Shown here: one piece after another, positions 35,515 to 43,745 of the stretch
Layout: every line of letters starts with the position of its first letter
How positions within the stretch are numbered: the first letter of the stretch is position 1
Assembly: GCA_964522165.1 (NCBI GenBank)
Contig: CAZFVV010000001.1
Coordinates: 1-64,000 of the forward strand
Direction: 5' to 3'
DNA: 64,000 bases
Source: JABWBP01 sp964522165
GTDB lineage: Bacteria > Calditrichota > Calditrichia > RBG-13-44-9 > J075
The notes under the pieces: model-generated
Told to the model about the DNA's origin: nothing
Seen by the model: the letters and a program-made list of their open reading frames with translations, nothing else
Database searches by the model: none
Program-made: the position numbers and the translations under genes

Positions 35515-35591
35515 TGTTCGAGTGTTATAGTGTTCTGGTGTTATAGTGCTTTAGTTTCTTCGCACTAAAACACTAAAACACCTGAACACTT
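35512..35591. repeat. GTGTT-type degenerate hairpin after a stop codon
   Basis: Left arm GTGTTCGAGTG, TTATAGTGTTCTGG, TGTTATAGTGCTTTAG; right arm CACTAAAACACTAAAACACC, TGAACAC. The arms are made of imperfect 8-10 base units and pair with each other around a TTTCTTCG loop. The first bases are the TAG stop of the DUF2344 fusion gene. Three more members are at 37191-37452, 43042-43140 and 58906-58996. Confidence 0.8.
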
Positions 35592-35654
35592 TTCCCCCGT
35601 TCTGTACCGTGATACAGCGACATCCGACGCCGCGGTTACCGCAATGAGGATACC

Positions 35655-37187
35655 ATGGCTATACGAAAAGAAATTGTTATCAATTCGACCAATGAAGATA
35701 CACGAATTGCGCTCCTGGAGGACGGGAAGTTAGTGGAGTTGTTTGTAGAACGCCCGGATAACGAACGCATGGTGGGGGACATTTATAAAGGGCGGGTAAG
35801 GAAAGTAGTGAAAGGAATGCAGGCGGCTTTTATAGATATCGGTTTTCAGCAGGACGGATTTCTGCACTTCTCGGACATGGGGAGTAACGTTAACCAGCTC
35901 TTTGCCGATATCGAGGAAGAGGAAACCGAGGGAGGCGGCAAATCCCGCCCCGACATGGAACCTTCGGAGCTGCTGCGCAACGGGCAGGAAGTTTCCGTTC
36001 AAATCATCAAAGAACCGATCAGCAGCAAGGGTCCCCGGGTCACCACGGAATTGACCCTGCCGGGGCGCTTTTTGGTGCTGGTACCTAACCAGCACCGGGT
36101 GGGGGTTTCCCGCAAGATCAGCACCAGCCAGGAACGGCGGCGGTTGCGCCAACTGGTGCGCAAAATGCTGCCGAAGAATTTCGGGTTGATCGTGCGCACC
36201 GTGGCGGAGGGAAAATCCGATGACGTGCTCAAGCAGGATTTGAACAGGCTGCTGAAAGAGTGGCAGGTCATCGAAGAAAAAATGCGCACCGCCAAACCGC
36301 CCATGCTGCTGTTCAAGGACTTAGGAATGGCCTCCAGCGTTATCCGCGACCTGTTTACCAGCGACGTTAAACGGGTGGTGGTAGATTCCCGGAAAATGCA
36401 CCGCGAGATTACCCGCTACCTCAAGGAAGCCGGTTCGGAACTGCTGGAGCGGGTGGAATATTTCAAATCCAGGCGCCCGATTTTCGACGTCTTCAACGTC
36501 GAAGAAGAAATTCAAAAGAGCTTGCAGAAAAAAGTGTGGATGAAAAACGGCGGGTACGTCATTATCGAGCATACCGAGGCGCTTACCGTGGTGGACGTAA
36601 ACAGCGGGCGGTATTTCGGAAGGAAAGACCACGAGAAGAATTCCCTGAAGATCAACCTGGAGGCGGCGCGGGAGATAGCCCGGCAATTGCGCCTGCGTGA
36701 CGTCGGGGGATTGATCGTCATCGATTTCATCGACATGGAAGAAGAGGGAAACAAGCGCCGGTTATTTATGGAACTATTGAAAGAATTCAGCCGCGACCGC
36801 GCCGCCAGCAACATCCAGGAATTGAGCAAATTCAGCATCGTGGAAATGACCCGGGAGCGCATCCGCCCCAGCCTGATCTACAATATTACCGAGCCTTGCG
36901 CGGTGTGCGAAGGCACCGGGCTGGTGCCGACCCGGGGAACCGTGCTGGCGCACATCGAGCGCGCCCTTCGCCGCTACGTGGCTACCCGTTTGGACCGGCG
37001 GGTGATTCTGCAAGTTCACCCGAGCATGGCGGAGTTCCTGAACAACAAGCCCTTCGGGCGGCGCTTCCGCTTGATGTGGAAATACTGGGTAAAGATCATT
37101 TTAGAACAAGATACAACCCTGGCGCCGCACCAGTTCCGGCTGCTGGTGAAGCGCAACCGCGAAGACGTGACCGGGAAATTCTCATAA
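35655..37187 (+). CDS. rng: ribonuclease G/E family endoribonuclease
   Basis: 510 residues, RNase G length. An S1 domain lies at about 35-130 (GDIYKGRVRKVVKGMQAAFIDIG ... GFLHFSDM). The catalytic DNase I-like region contains VVDVNSGRYFG and GLIVIDFIDM with the magnesium-binding aspartates, and the zinc-link motif CAVCEGTGLV lies near 415. It cleaves single-stranded AU-rich RNA, for rRNA maturation and mRNA decay. It lacks the long disordered tail of RNase E. The start follows a GAGGA-like site. A GTGTT-type hairpin on each side frames the gene. Confidence 0.95.
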   Translation: MAIRKEIVINSTNEDTRIALLEDGKLVELFVERPDNERMVGDIYKGRVRKVVKGMQAAFIDIGFQQDGFLHFSDMGSNVNQLFADIEEEETEGGGKSRPDMEPSELLRNGQEVSVQIIKEPISSKGPRVTTELTLPGRFLVLVPNQHRVGVSRKISTSQERRRLRQLVRKMLPKNFGLIVRTVAEGKSDDVLKQDLNRLLKEWQVIEEKMRTAKPPMLLFKDLGMASSVIRDLFTSDVKRVVVDSRKMHREITRYLKEAGSELLERVEYFKSRRPIFDVFNVEEEIQKSLQKKVWMKNGGYVIIEHTEALTVVDVNSGRYFGRKDHEKNSLKINLEAAREIARQLRLRDVGGLIVIDFIDMEEEGNKRRLFMELLKEFSRDRAASNIQELSKFSIVEMTRERIRPSLIYNITEPCAVCEGTGLVPTRGTVLAHIERALRRYVATRLDRRVILQVHPSMAEFLNNKPFGRRFRLMWKYWVKIILEQDTTLAPHQFRLLVKRNREDVTGKFS

Positions 37188-37190
37188 AAC

Positions 37191-37452
37191 TGTGTTCGGG
37201 TGTCATGGTGTTCGGGCGTTATAGTGTTCGAGTGTTTTAGTTTCGGGTTTTACGTTTTAAGTTTTGGTTCTCTATCATAATTTTACGTGAATTAAGGGTT
37301 GAAATATCTGATTGGATTCGGAGGGGACAGGGGGGAGGTCATAAACCGATTTTACGATAAGTTCTATACCGTGCTTCCAACCCTTAATTGGCATTAAAAC
37401 ACCAAAACACTTGAACACTAAAACACTAAAACACCATAGCACCGCAACACTT
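37191..37452. repeat. GTGTT-type hairpin with long nested interior
   Basis: The left arm (37191-37242: GTGTTCGGGTG, TCATGGTGTTCGGG, CGTTATAGTGTTCGAG) and right arm (about 37393-37451: AAAACACCAAAACACTTG, AACACTAAAACACTAAAAC) are about 150 bases apart. Within lies a second inverted pair, AATTAAGGGTTG (37291-37302) and CAACCCTTAATT (37378-37389). It fills the spacer between rng and the next gene, leaving only the AAGGAG site of the latter. Confidence 0.75.
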
Positions 37453-37485
37453 TTTATCAACCTTTTATCGAAGGAGATTTTTTTA

Positions 37486-38646
37486 ATGGATTACTATCGT
37501 TTCGGAAGAGTGTTAGTGCCGGAAGGCGGCATATTCGATGATATTCAGAGCGCGCTCCAGTTTGCCGACCGGGTGGAGGCGGAGCCGCTTGCGGAGCAAA
37601 TTCAGCAGCTGAGCTTCACCACCGACGAAGAGGGGCTTCTCACCGTGCTGATCAACAACAAACGCTATTTCATTACCCTCTCGGCCCTGAAGGAGTTGTG
37701 CAAACTGTTGAAAGTTCCGGCCAGTTACATCAACAAGTTCCCGGGGCGGAGCCTGGTGCTGGAAAATTTGAATAATAATCCCTATCTGAAAGAGAACGCC
37801 GATCCCATCAAACTGGTGATCTGGAACCATGAAGAGCAGCCGGTCATTGCCGGGGTGCTGCCGGGGAACGACCCGGGCATGTCATTGAAAGCGTATTTCG
37901 AGCTGCTGCACGATGAGAAAGTGTTCGAGCGGGAGAGCACCCAGCTCGACCAGATCGTCATCACCGGGGAAGAAGCGGCGCTCTACTTTTATTTGACCGA
38001 TGAGATCACCCGGGAGGGTTTCGGGTTCAACCTCGGCTACGCTTTCCACTATTCGCCTACCCTCTCCGCGGATTTTGTGGTGCAGCCGTTTTGCAAAATG
38101 TCCGTGGTGGCGCCCAGTGGGGAGCCGTTCGATTTCGATTTCGAGAGCACGAAGAAACTGCACGCGGCCAAACGCAAAAAAGAGGATTTTTTGCAGAAAA
38201 CCCTGGAGCTGAGCCAGACCTACCAGGGGCAGGACCTGGGCATGTACGCAGAAGAAGTGCTCAAATTCGGCACCGTGTCGCGCAACCTCGACACCGTTAA
38301 ATACGCCCTGCTGAAATATTTCAAATCCCGCGCCCTTTCCATCTACAATTACGGCGGGGTAAAGGTGGACGGCAACGAGGTGGCCCAGGAAGTGATCCCG
38401 GAGTACAAACAGTTCTACAGCGCCAACCAGGAGGACCTCAAGCAGATGGAAACCTACGCGGCCAACAACTTGCCGGTAAGTTTCTACCTGCCGGTCTATT
38501 TGAACCGCATTTTCACCTTCCAGGCCAATATCGAAAACCCCAATTTTCTGATTCGCTACCGCAAAGCCATCGGGGCGACCCTGAACAAGGTTTTAGATGA
38601 AGTGGGAGACGTGATGGTGGACGTGGAGAGAGACGAGGATAAATAA
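37486..38646 (+). CDS. DUF932-like protein
   Basis: 386 residues from the ATG preceded by AAGGAGA at nine bases; an upstream start would translate the spacer repeat. The stretch FITLSALKELCKLLKVPASYINKFPG resembles the N-terminal part of DUF932 proteins, which are usually found on phages and plasmids. A later segment, SRALSIYNYGGVKVDGNEVAQEV, is not recognised. No signal peptide or membrane segment. Role unknown; the assignment to DUF932 is by eye and moderate. Confidence 0.7.
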   Translation: MDYYRFGRVLVPEGGIFDDIQSALQFADRVEAEPLAEQIQQLSFTTDEEGLLTVLINNKRYFITLSALKELCKLLKVPASYINKFPGRSLVLENLNNNPYLKENADPIKLVIWNHEEQPVIAGVLPGNDPGMSLKAYFELLHDEKVFERESTQLDQIVITGEEAALYFYLTDEITREGFGFNLGYAFHYSPTLSADFVVQPFCKMSVVAPSGEPFDFDFESTKKLHAAKRKKEDFLQKTLELSQTYQGQDLGMYAEEVLKFGTVSRNLDTVKYALLKYFKSRALSIYNYGGVKVDGNEVAQEVIPEYKQFYSANQEDLKQMETYAANNLPVSFYLPVYLNRIFTFQANIENPNFLIRYRKAIGATLNKVLDEVGDVMVDVERDEDK

Positions 38647-38681
38647 GTTGACCAACGATGTTTGAATTTTTCATCGGCGTG

Positions 38682-38710
38682 ATTAATTGCCAATTGGCAA
38701 TTGGCAATTA
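38682..38710. repeat. AATTGCC/GGCAATT tandem palindrome
   Basis: ATTAATTGCCAATTGGC followed by AATTGGCAATTA: overlapping copies of a TTGGCAA unit that can fold on themselves. It lies between the tails of two convergent genes. Confidence 0.6.
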
Positions 38711-38725
38711 TGTCCTGGCCGGTTT

Positions 38726-39199
38726 TCAGGGCAGTTGGGCGGGGAAATTGGGGAATAACCGGGAACGGTCTGACTCTCCTCCCGGGCCAAAAAAGCGTAA
38801 TTGGCCGGATTCATCGCACAGCCAGACCTCTTTTGCCCCGGCCTTGAAATACAATTGCATTTTGTGCTGCATTTCTTCAGGGGTGTTGGAAGGAGAGAGA
38901 ATTTCGATGCAGAGTTCCGGGGCCTGCATGTATGGTGTATGATAGCCATGCGCCTTTAAAAATTGATCCGATACCCAGGCAGCATCCGCCACTTTAACGC
39001 CTTCAGGGGTTTGTACAGAGCATTCTGCAATAAGATCCCCTGCCGATATTTTCTGTCCTAGATAGCGGATAATCTTCGATTGGTAATGCCCGTGTTTATT
39101 GGACGCCGGCGTCATAACGATTTGCCCCCACTCGTTAAGCTCGATCTTGAAGGGGAGATCCTTCAAAAGCGGATTGTCGCACACTTCCTGCCAGTTCAT
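38726..39199 (-). CDS. Uma2 family (DUF820) endonuclease-like protein
   Basis: 157 residues with the PD-(D/E)XK-like core of Uma2 proteins: VKVADAAWVS (metal-binding Asp), PELCIEILSPSN (Glu) and the following YFKAGAKEVWLCD. The family is thought to be nuclease-related and is often present in many copies in a genome; a second member is at about 53.5 kb. The N-terminus (MNWQEVCDNPLLKDLPFKIE) is short and typical. Biological role unknown. Confidence 0.88.
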   Translation of the reverse strand: MNWQEVCDNPLLKDLPFKIELNEWGQIVMTPASNKHGHYQSKIIRYLGQKISAGDLIAECSVQTPEGVKVADAAWVSDQFLKAHGYHTPYMQAPELCIEILSPSNTPEEMQHKMQLYFKAGAKEVWLCDESGQLRFFGPGGESDRSRLFPNFPAQLP

Positions 39200-39326
39200 C
39201 TTTCCATTCCTTCCGAATTGATTCGCTTAAAGATAACCGCCCTGCCGGGCTTTTGCAATTCAAAAAACCGCTCCGCCGGAAATCTTCCGGAGAAAAAATT
39301 CCCGCTCAAAACTTAACGGCATATCT

Positions 39327-40403
39327 TCACTCCTCTTCCTCTTCTTCCCCCGCCTCGCCGGTTAACTCCGCATATTCTTCCCGGCACTCTTCGATGCGCT
39401 CCAATACCGGCTCCGCCGCTTCCAGATATCCCATTTCCCTTGCAAACGTGAAAAAACCGGCGAAGGAATCCGGCAGGATCGCCTCGCCTTCCGGACGGTG
39501 CTCTACCTTGCGGAGGTAGTAATCTAACAGGTATTCCTCCACATGGTCGGCGGTGCAGTTCAACAGGGTGGCGCGGTGGGATTCTTTCAAGAAGGGATCG
39601 AGAAAAGGCTGTAAATTGCCCCGGTGCGCGGCAATCTCTTCCTCCGGCAGTTGGAGATATTCCAGGTAGCGCCGGAAGAGGTCTAACACCCGGTTTTGGA
39701 AATCCAGCGCTTTGGGCAGCACCGGGTTATCCGGGGCGATGAAGTCGATCTGCGAATAGTTGGCTTTCAAATAATCCTGCAACGCCGCCAGGTTCGCCTG
39801 TTCTTCCGGGCTGAGCAGGGAGCGCGCTGCTTCCGGATCCGGGGCGGGGATGGCGGTTGCGGCGCCGATTTCCCACTCCTGCGGAAATTCTCCTTCCGGC
39901 AAAAAGGTTGCAAGCTCCATGGCCGCCTTGAATTCCTCCGCGGTATAGCGGCTGCGCTCTTCCGGGTCGTGGGCCATGGGAAAAACCTGAATATGGCGCT
40001 TGAGCAGCAACTCCGCCAACTCCTCGAAATCTTGTTCCGCGCGGGCCAGTTGGGAATAGGCTTCCCGCACCGGCAGCAGCAGGGATGCCCGCTTTTGCAG
40101 GTCCTTTTCGGAAAAGGCTTTATGGAAGCCCTGAACCACGAACGCGGTTCGCTCGGCCTGGGAGACGTCATTGGGGTCGCCGGCTAAAAACAGCGGCTGG
40201 GCAAAATCAAAAATTTTCTGCATTTGTCCCTGCATGGCCGGGGGAATACTGCCGGGCAGCCCTCCCGGCATACCGGGCATTCCCGGGAATTGCGGGGCTG
40301 CTTGCTTTGGCCGGAGTTTGCGCCACTCCTTTTTCTCGCTGCGCCGTTTCAGCGATTTGGCCTGGCGGCGTTTCTGGCTCTGCTTTTTGTTCTTCTTGCC
40401 CAT
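39327..40403 (-). CDS. hypothetical protein with basic N-terminus and acidic tail
   Basis: 358 residues. The first 35 are strongly basic (GKKNKKQSQKRRQAKSLKRR), followed by a Gly/Met/Pro-rich linker (FPGMPGMPGGLPG), a mostly helical body and an acidic end (GEAGEEEEEE). I recognise no catalytic motif, signal peptide or membrane segment. The basic start suggests nucleic-acid or ribosome binding, but this is only inference from charge. Codon use matches the neighbours and the gene is clearly coding. Confidence 0.75.
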   Translation of the reverse strand: MGKKNKKQSQKRRQAKSLKRRSEKKEWRKLRPKQAAPQFPGMPGMPGGLPGSIPPAMQGQMQKIFDFAQPLFLAGDPNDVSQAERTAFVVQGFHKAFSEKDLQKRASLLLPVREAYSQLARAEQDFEELAELLLKRHIQVFPMAHDPEERSRYTAEEFKAAMELATFLPEGEFPQEWEIGAATAIPAPDPEAARSLLSPEEQANLAALQDYLKANYSQIDFIAPDNPVLPKALDFQNRVLDLFRRYLEYLQLPEEEIAAHRGNLQPFLDPFLKESHRATLLNCTADHVEEYLLDYYLRKVEHRPEGEAILPDSFAGFFTFAREMGYLEAAEPVLERIEECREEYAELTGEAGEEEEEE

Positions 40404-40481
40404 GTTCGCTCCTCTTTCGTCACTTTCGTAGCTGGCGAAGCCACCACTTTGTAGCCGGTTTAACCCCCCTGCCCCCCTCTT

Positions 40482-41186
40482 TCACCTTACCCGCCCGGTC
40501 ATCTCTCTCATCCAATGGTGCAGGGGCGATAAATCTTTGAATTTAGCAAAGCAAAAATCCGCAAAAGCGGGAGAGTGCAGCTCCGCGGGGTGGCCGCCTT
40601 CCCAGTAGGCGTACAGCCCTTTGTAGAGCAGCCAATCTGCCAGGGGATGGCCGGCGTCGTAACCGCGGGGCGTTTTTTTATATTTGTCGCCGCCGATTTT
40701 GCAAGCGGGATGTTTGGCAACCGCCTGGGCCGCTTTTGCCAGCGCCGGGCCGTGAACGGGATGCACCACGGACTGGCGGTAGGTTTCCATGATGTAAGGC
40801 GGAAACATGTACAGCCCCGCGCCTAAGAAAATTCCCGAACCGTCCAATTGAAAGTAGTACCCCGAATTTTCCATCTTTTTATGCGGCCCCTCCCAGAATA
40901 AGATGCCCAGGTGGGTTTTGAAAGGCGCTTTATCCTTGCTGAAGCGAACGTCGCGGTAGAGGCGGAAGATCGACTGGTCGATGCGGGGGTCGGCCACCAC
41001 TTTCGGGGAGATGGCGGCCAGGCGCTTGCCCAGCGCAATCACGAACGCCTGCGCGGGAGCCAGCACCTGGGTTTCATACACTTTCCGGTGCGCCTCGAAC
41101 CATTGTTTATCATTATTGCCGGAGAGGTCCCGGAAAAACTGCGCCGCTGCTTTCGGGAAGCCGGTGAATTCGGAAGATAGCGCCAT
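40482..41186 (-). CDS. DUF2461 family protein
   Basis: 234 residues. The N-terminal FPKAAAQFFRDLSGNNDKQWFEAHRKVYE and the later FRLYRDVRFSKDKAPFKTHLG and GAGLYMFPP are typical of DUF2461 (TIGR02453), a family of unknown function. The ATG of MALSS is chosen because GAGG precedes it; the open frame extends 29 codons further upstream, but only through a seven-base tandem repeat that would give a meaningless NPKPKTQNPKLKTQ leader. Confidence 0.9.
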   Translation of the reverse strand: MALSSEFTGFPKAAAQFFRDLSGNNDKQWFEAHRKVYETQVLAPAQAFVIALGKRLAAISPKVVADPRIDQSIFRLYRDVRFSKDKAPFKTHLGILFWEGPHKKMENSGYYFQLDGSGIFLGAGLYMFPPYIMETYRQSVVHPVHGPALAKAAQAVAKHPACKIGGDKYKKTPRGYDAGHPLADWLLYKGLYAYWEGGHPAELHSPAFADFCFAKFKDLSPLHHWMREMTGRVR

Positions 41187-41205
41187 GGCAGGTTCCTCTT
41201 TAATA

Positions 41206-41266
41206 GTTTCGAGTTTTGAGTTTTGAGTTTTGAGTTTTGGGTTTTGGGTTTTGGGTTTTGGGTTGG
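41206..41266. repeat. GTTTTGA/GTTTTGG seven-base tandem array
   Basis: About eight copies of a seven-base unit in tandem, first GAGTTTT, then GGGTTTT. It lies just upstream of the DUF2461 gene. Unlike other spacer repeats here, it is a nearly perfect tandem array with one arm only. A degenerate complement is at 1685-1722. Confidence 0.85.
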
Positions 41267-41288
41267 GAAACACCCCAATACTTTGAAT

Positions 41289-41999
41289 TCAGGCTCTAAA
41301 AACCTTCAAAACCGCTTCGGTGTCGGCAAAGTTCGGCAGCGCGGCGTCGGGGGAATGTTCCATTAAGTCGGCGACGCTCCAGGCGCTGGTGGCCACGGCC
41401 AGGCTGCGCAGCCGGTTCACTTTGGCGCACTCCACGTCTTTGGGCGTGTCGCCGATGATCCAGACGTTCTGCGGGGGAAAACTTTCTCCGCAGAGCGTTT
41501 CCGCCCGCCGCAGGGCAAACCCGGGCAGTTGATTGCGGTCGGCGTGGTCGTCTCCATAAGCGCCGAAAGAGAAAAAGGAATTCAATCCCGCCGCTTCCAA
41601 TTTGATCCGCGCTCCCTGCTCGATATTGCCGGTGAGCAGCGCCGGCACGAATTCTCCGTTGTGCGAGACCGTTTCCAACAGGGTTTTTACCCCGGGCAGA
41701 ATTTCCACGGTGTCGGGAGAGCTCATCAGCGGTTGCAGCTTTTCCAGGTAGCGCGCCAGCACCCGCTTCAGGGCAGTTTCCGGTTCCTCCACCTCGATGC
41801 CGTTTTTCGCCAGCATTTCGGCGATGATCCGGCGGTCGGTAGAGCCGGCAAAATCTTTGAACTCCATCCGGATCGAGCGCCCGAACTCCGCCTCCGCCGC
41901 GGCGACCATGGCCTGGCGCCCCCGCCCGCGGGTCAAAATCAGGGTTCCGTCAACATCGAACAGCAGCAACTTGCGCTGAGAGCGGTAAGAATTCATCAA
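41289..41999 (-). CDS. HAD family phosphatase (phosphoglycolate phosphatase-like)
   Basis: 236 residues. HAD motif I is LLFDVDGTLI (nucleophile and acid-base Asp), motif II PALLTGN, and motif IV IIGDTPKDVECA. An alpha-helical type 1 cap follows motif I. Such enzymes hydrolyse small phosphate esters in the cytoplasm; the substrate cannot be told. It starts 13 codons before the core strand, and ATGATG offers two equivalent starts. Confidence 0.9.
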   Translation of the reverse strand: MMNSYRSQRKLLLFDVDGTLILTRGRGRQAMVAAAEAEFGRSIRMEFKDFAGSTDRRIIAEMLAKNGIEVEEPETALKRVLARYLEKLQPLMSSPDTVEILPGVKTLLETVSHNGEFVPALLTGNIEQGARIKLEAAGLNSFFSFGAYGDDHADRNQLPGFALRRAETLCGESFPPQNVWIIGDTPKDVECAKVNRLRSLAVATSAWSVADLMEHSPDAALPNFADTEAVLKVFRA

Positions 42000-42012
42000 A
42001 CTCCTTTCAGAA

Positions 42013-42105
42013 GTGAGACGTGATGCGTGAAGCGTAATGCATAAAAAACGGAATACGCAATACGGAATACTTATTACGAGTTACGCATCACGTTTCACGC
42101 TTCGG
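42013..42105. repeat. CGTGA-type degenerate hairpin
   Basis: Left arm GTGAGACGTGATGCGTGAAG and CGTAATGC; right arm GAGTTACGCATCACG and TTTCACGCTTC, which pair as reverse complements. Between them are GGAATACGCAATACGGAATAC units. It starts a few bases downstream of the era stop codon. The element at 6263-6312 is a second copy of its right arm plus interior. Confidence 0.8.
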
Positions 42106-42110
42106 CTCCA

Positions 42111-43025
42111 TCAATACCCCATTCGCCGGAGCAGGCCCTCTTTGCGCCGCCAGTCCTCCGCCACTTTTACGAACAGTTCCAGGAAGACCGGCCGCCCCAA
42201 AAAGGTTTCGATCTCCTGGCGCGCCAGCGAACCCACTTTTTTCAACGCCTGGCCCTTCCTGCCGATCAGGATGCCCTTTTGGGAGGGCTTTTCCACCAGG
42301 ATCAGCGCCCGGATGTAGTCTTTGCCCCCTTCCGGTTCCTCCGGCGAAGCGTCGGCTTCCCGGAATTCCTCGATCTCCACGTGGCAGGAATAGGGAATCT
42401 CCTCCCCGTAGAGCCTGAAAATTTTCTCCCGTACGATCTCCGCCACAAAAAAGCGCTCCTGCTGGTCGCTGATATAATCGCTGGGATAGAAGGGGTGGCC
42501 GGCCGGCAGGTATTTGGCAATTTCTTCAAGAAGCCGGCCTAAACCGTCGCTCTTCTCTGCGGAGATGGGAATGATAGCCTTGAAGGGGTGAATTTTGGAG
42601 TACTGCTCAATGAGCGGCAAAAGCTGCCGTTTTTCGAGCAGGTCGATCTTGTTCAGCGCCAGGATTACTGCTTTGTTCTGGGTTAGCGCCATTTGCTTTT
42701 GCACTTCCTGCGGCGCTTGCCGCCGCTCCGCGACGTCCACCATGTACACTAACACATCCGCATCCGCTATAGCGGATTTAACGCTTTTGAGCATCTTCTC
42801 CTGCAAAGTATAGCGCGGCTCCAGGATTCCCGGGGTGTCGATGAACACCATCTGGTAATGCGGAGCGTTGAGAATGCCCAGTACGTTTTTCCGGGTGGTT
42901 TGCGGCTTGGGGGTAACGATGGAAATCTTGAAATGCAGCAACCGGTTCAACAAAGTCGATTTGCCCACGTTGGGCAGGCCCACCACGGCAATGTAACCGG
43001 CGCGAAAATTTTCAACAGGGTTCAT
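42111..43025 (-). CDS. era: GTPase Era
   Basis: 304 residues. The GTPase motifs are GLPNVGKST (G1), KPQTTRKNV with the switch threonine (G2), DTPG (G3), NKID (G4) and ISAEKS (G5). The C-terminal KH domain shows GRKGQALKKVGSLARQEIE. Era binds the 3' end of 16S rRNA and aids small-subunit assembly. The start MNPVENF is the ATG; a TTG four codons upstream is possible. The gene is between two spacer hairpins. Confidence 0.95.
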   Translation of the reverse strand: MNPVENFRAGYIAVVGLPNVGKSTLLNRLLHFKISIVTPKPQTTRKNVLGILNAPHYQMVFIDTPGILEPRYTLQEKMLKSVKSAIADADVLVYMVDVAERRQAPQEVQKQMALTQNKAVILALNKIDLLEKRQLLPLIEQYSKIHPFKAIIPISAEKSDGLGRLLEEIAKYLPAGHPFYPSDYISDQQERFFVAEIVREKIFRLYGEEIPYSCHVEIEEFREADASPEEPEGGKDYIRALILVEKPSQKGILIGRKGQALKKVGSLARQEIETFLGRPVFLELFVKVAEDWRRKEGLLRRMGY

Positions 43026-43041
43026 GGTTCTCAACAATTTG

Positions 43042-43140
43042 CGTGTTCATGTGTTCGAGTGTTATAGTGTTCTTGTGTTTTAGTATTTGGGTAGGATTCG
43101 CAGGTGCTAAAACACTAAAACACTTGAACACCATCGCACT
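43042..43140. repeat. GTGTT-type degenerate hairpin
   Basis: Left arm GTGTTCATGTGTTCGAGTG, TTATAGTGTTCTTG, TGTTTTAG; right arm GTGCTAAAACACTAAAACAC, TTGAACACCATCGCAC. The outer end of the right arm is the TAG stop (in complement) of the neighbouring minus-strand gene, exactly as in the copy at 35512. Confidence 0.8.
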
Positions 43141-43729
43141 ATTCCAACGCCGCTTTCAATTGATACATCCCCTCGAATACCGGGCGCATGGCCTCTAATT
43201 TGGTATCATCCAAAATCCGCTGGGAGATGCGCTCTAATAGCATCCGGCTGTTGCCGATCAAAATGTAGGCAAAGGGAGGCAAATTGGCGACTAACTTCTC
43301 GAAAATTGCCAGATCGACCTTTTTTAAGTCCGCGGAGCTTCTCGCTTCCAGCAAATATTGCCCGTTCAGGATCGAAAGGGTGCGCTCTTTCTGATCTTCG
43401 GCCACTTCCTTTTTCCCCAGCCAATCGGTTGACTTGATAAAAAAGTTGAGCCGGGATGCGGCTTCCATGGAAACGGCGATATAGTAGCGGCGCTCCCCTT
43501 CAGTTTTCTCGGTGCTGATCGACACCACGATATCCTGCCCTTTGAACCTGCCGGCATAGCGGGGCCGCACCGCAAACCCGCCCCGGATTACCTGCCCGCC
43601 ATAGGCGTCTTCCAAATCCAAAAAGTTCTGATGAATGGCGTCAAACTGGGCTTTGCGCAGGAAAAGCAGCATCAGGAGCACTAAAAAAATGGCCGTCATG
43701 GCCAGGGCGATGGCCCATAAAATCGTCAC
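43139..43729 (-). CDS. hypothetical single-pass membrane protein
   Basis: 196 residues. One N-terminal membrane helix (TILWAIALAMTAIFLVLLMLLFL) is followed by a soluble domain with strands FAVRPRYAGRFKGQDIVVSIST and RRYYIAVSMEAASRLNFFI. No family recognised. The start is GTG with GGAGGA eight bases upstream. It follows the S2P protease gene by 16 bases, so both are probably one transcript. Confidence 0.8.
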   Translation of the reverse strand: MTILWAIALAMTAIFLVLLMLLFLRKAQFDAIHQNFLDLEDAYGGQVIRGGFAVRPRYAGRFKGQDIVVSISTEKTEGERRYYIAVSMEAASRLNFFIKSTDWLGKKEVAEDQKERTLSILNGQYLLEARSSADLKKVDLAIFEKLVANLPPFAYILIGNSRMLLERISQRILDDTKLEAMRPVFEGMYQLKAALE

Positions 43730-43745
43730 GAAAAGTCCTCCCCGG

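Noticed and set aside
35512..43140. CRISPR array among the repeated spacers
   Set aside because: The repeats are degenerate and palindromic, with no constant repeat-spacer alternation and no cas genes.
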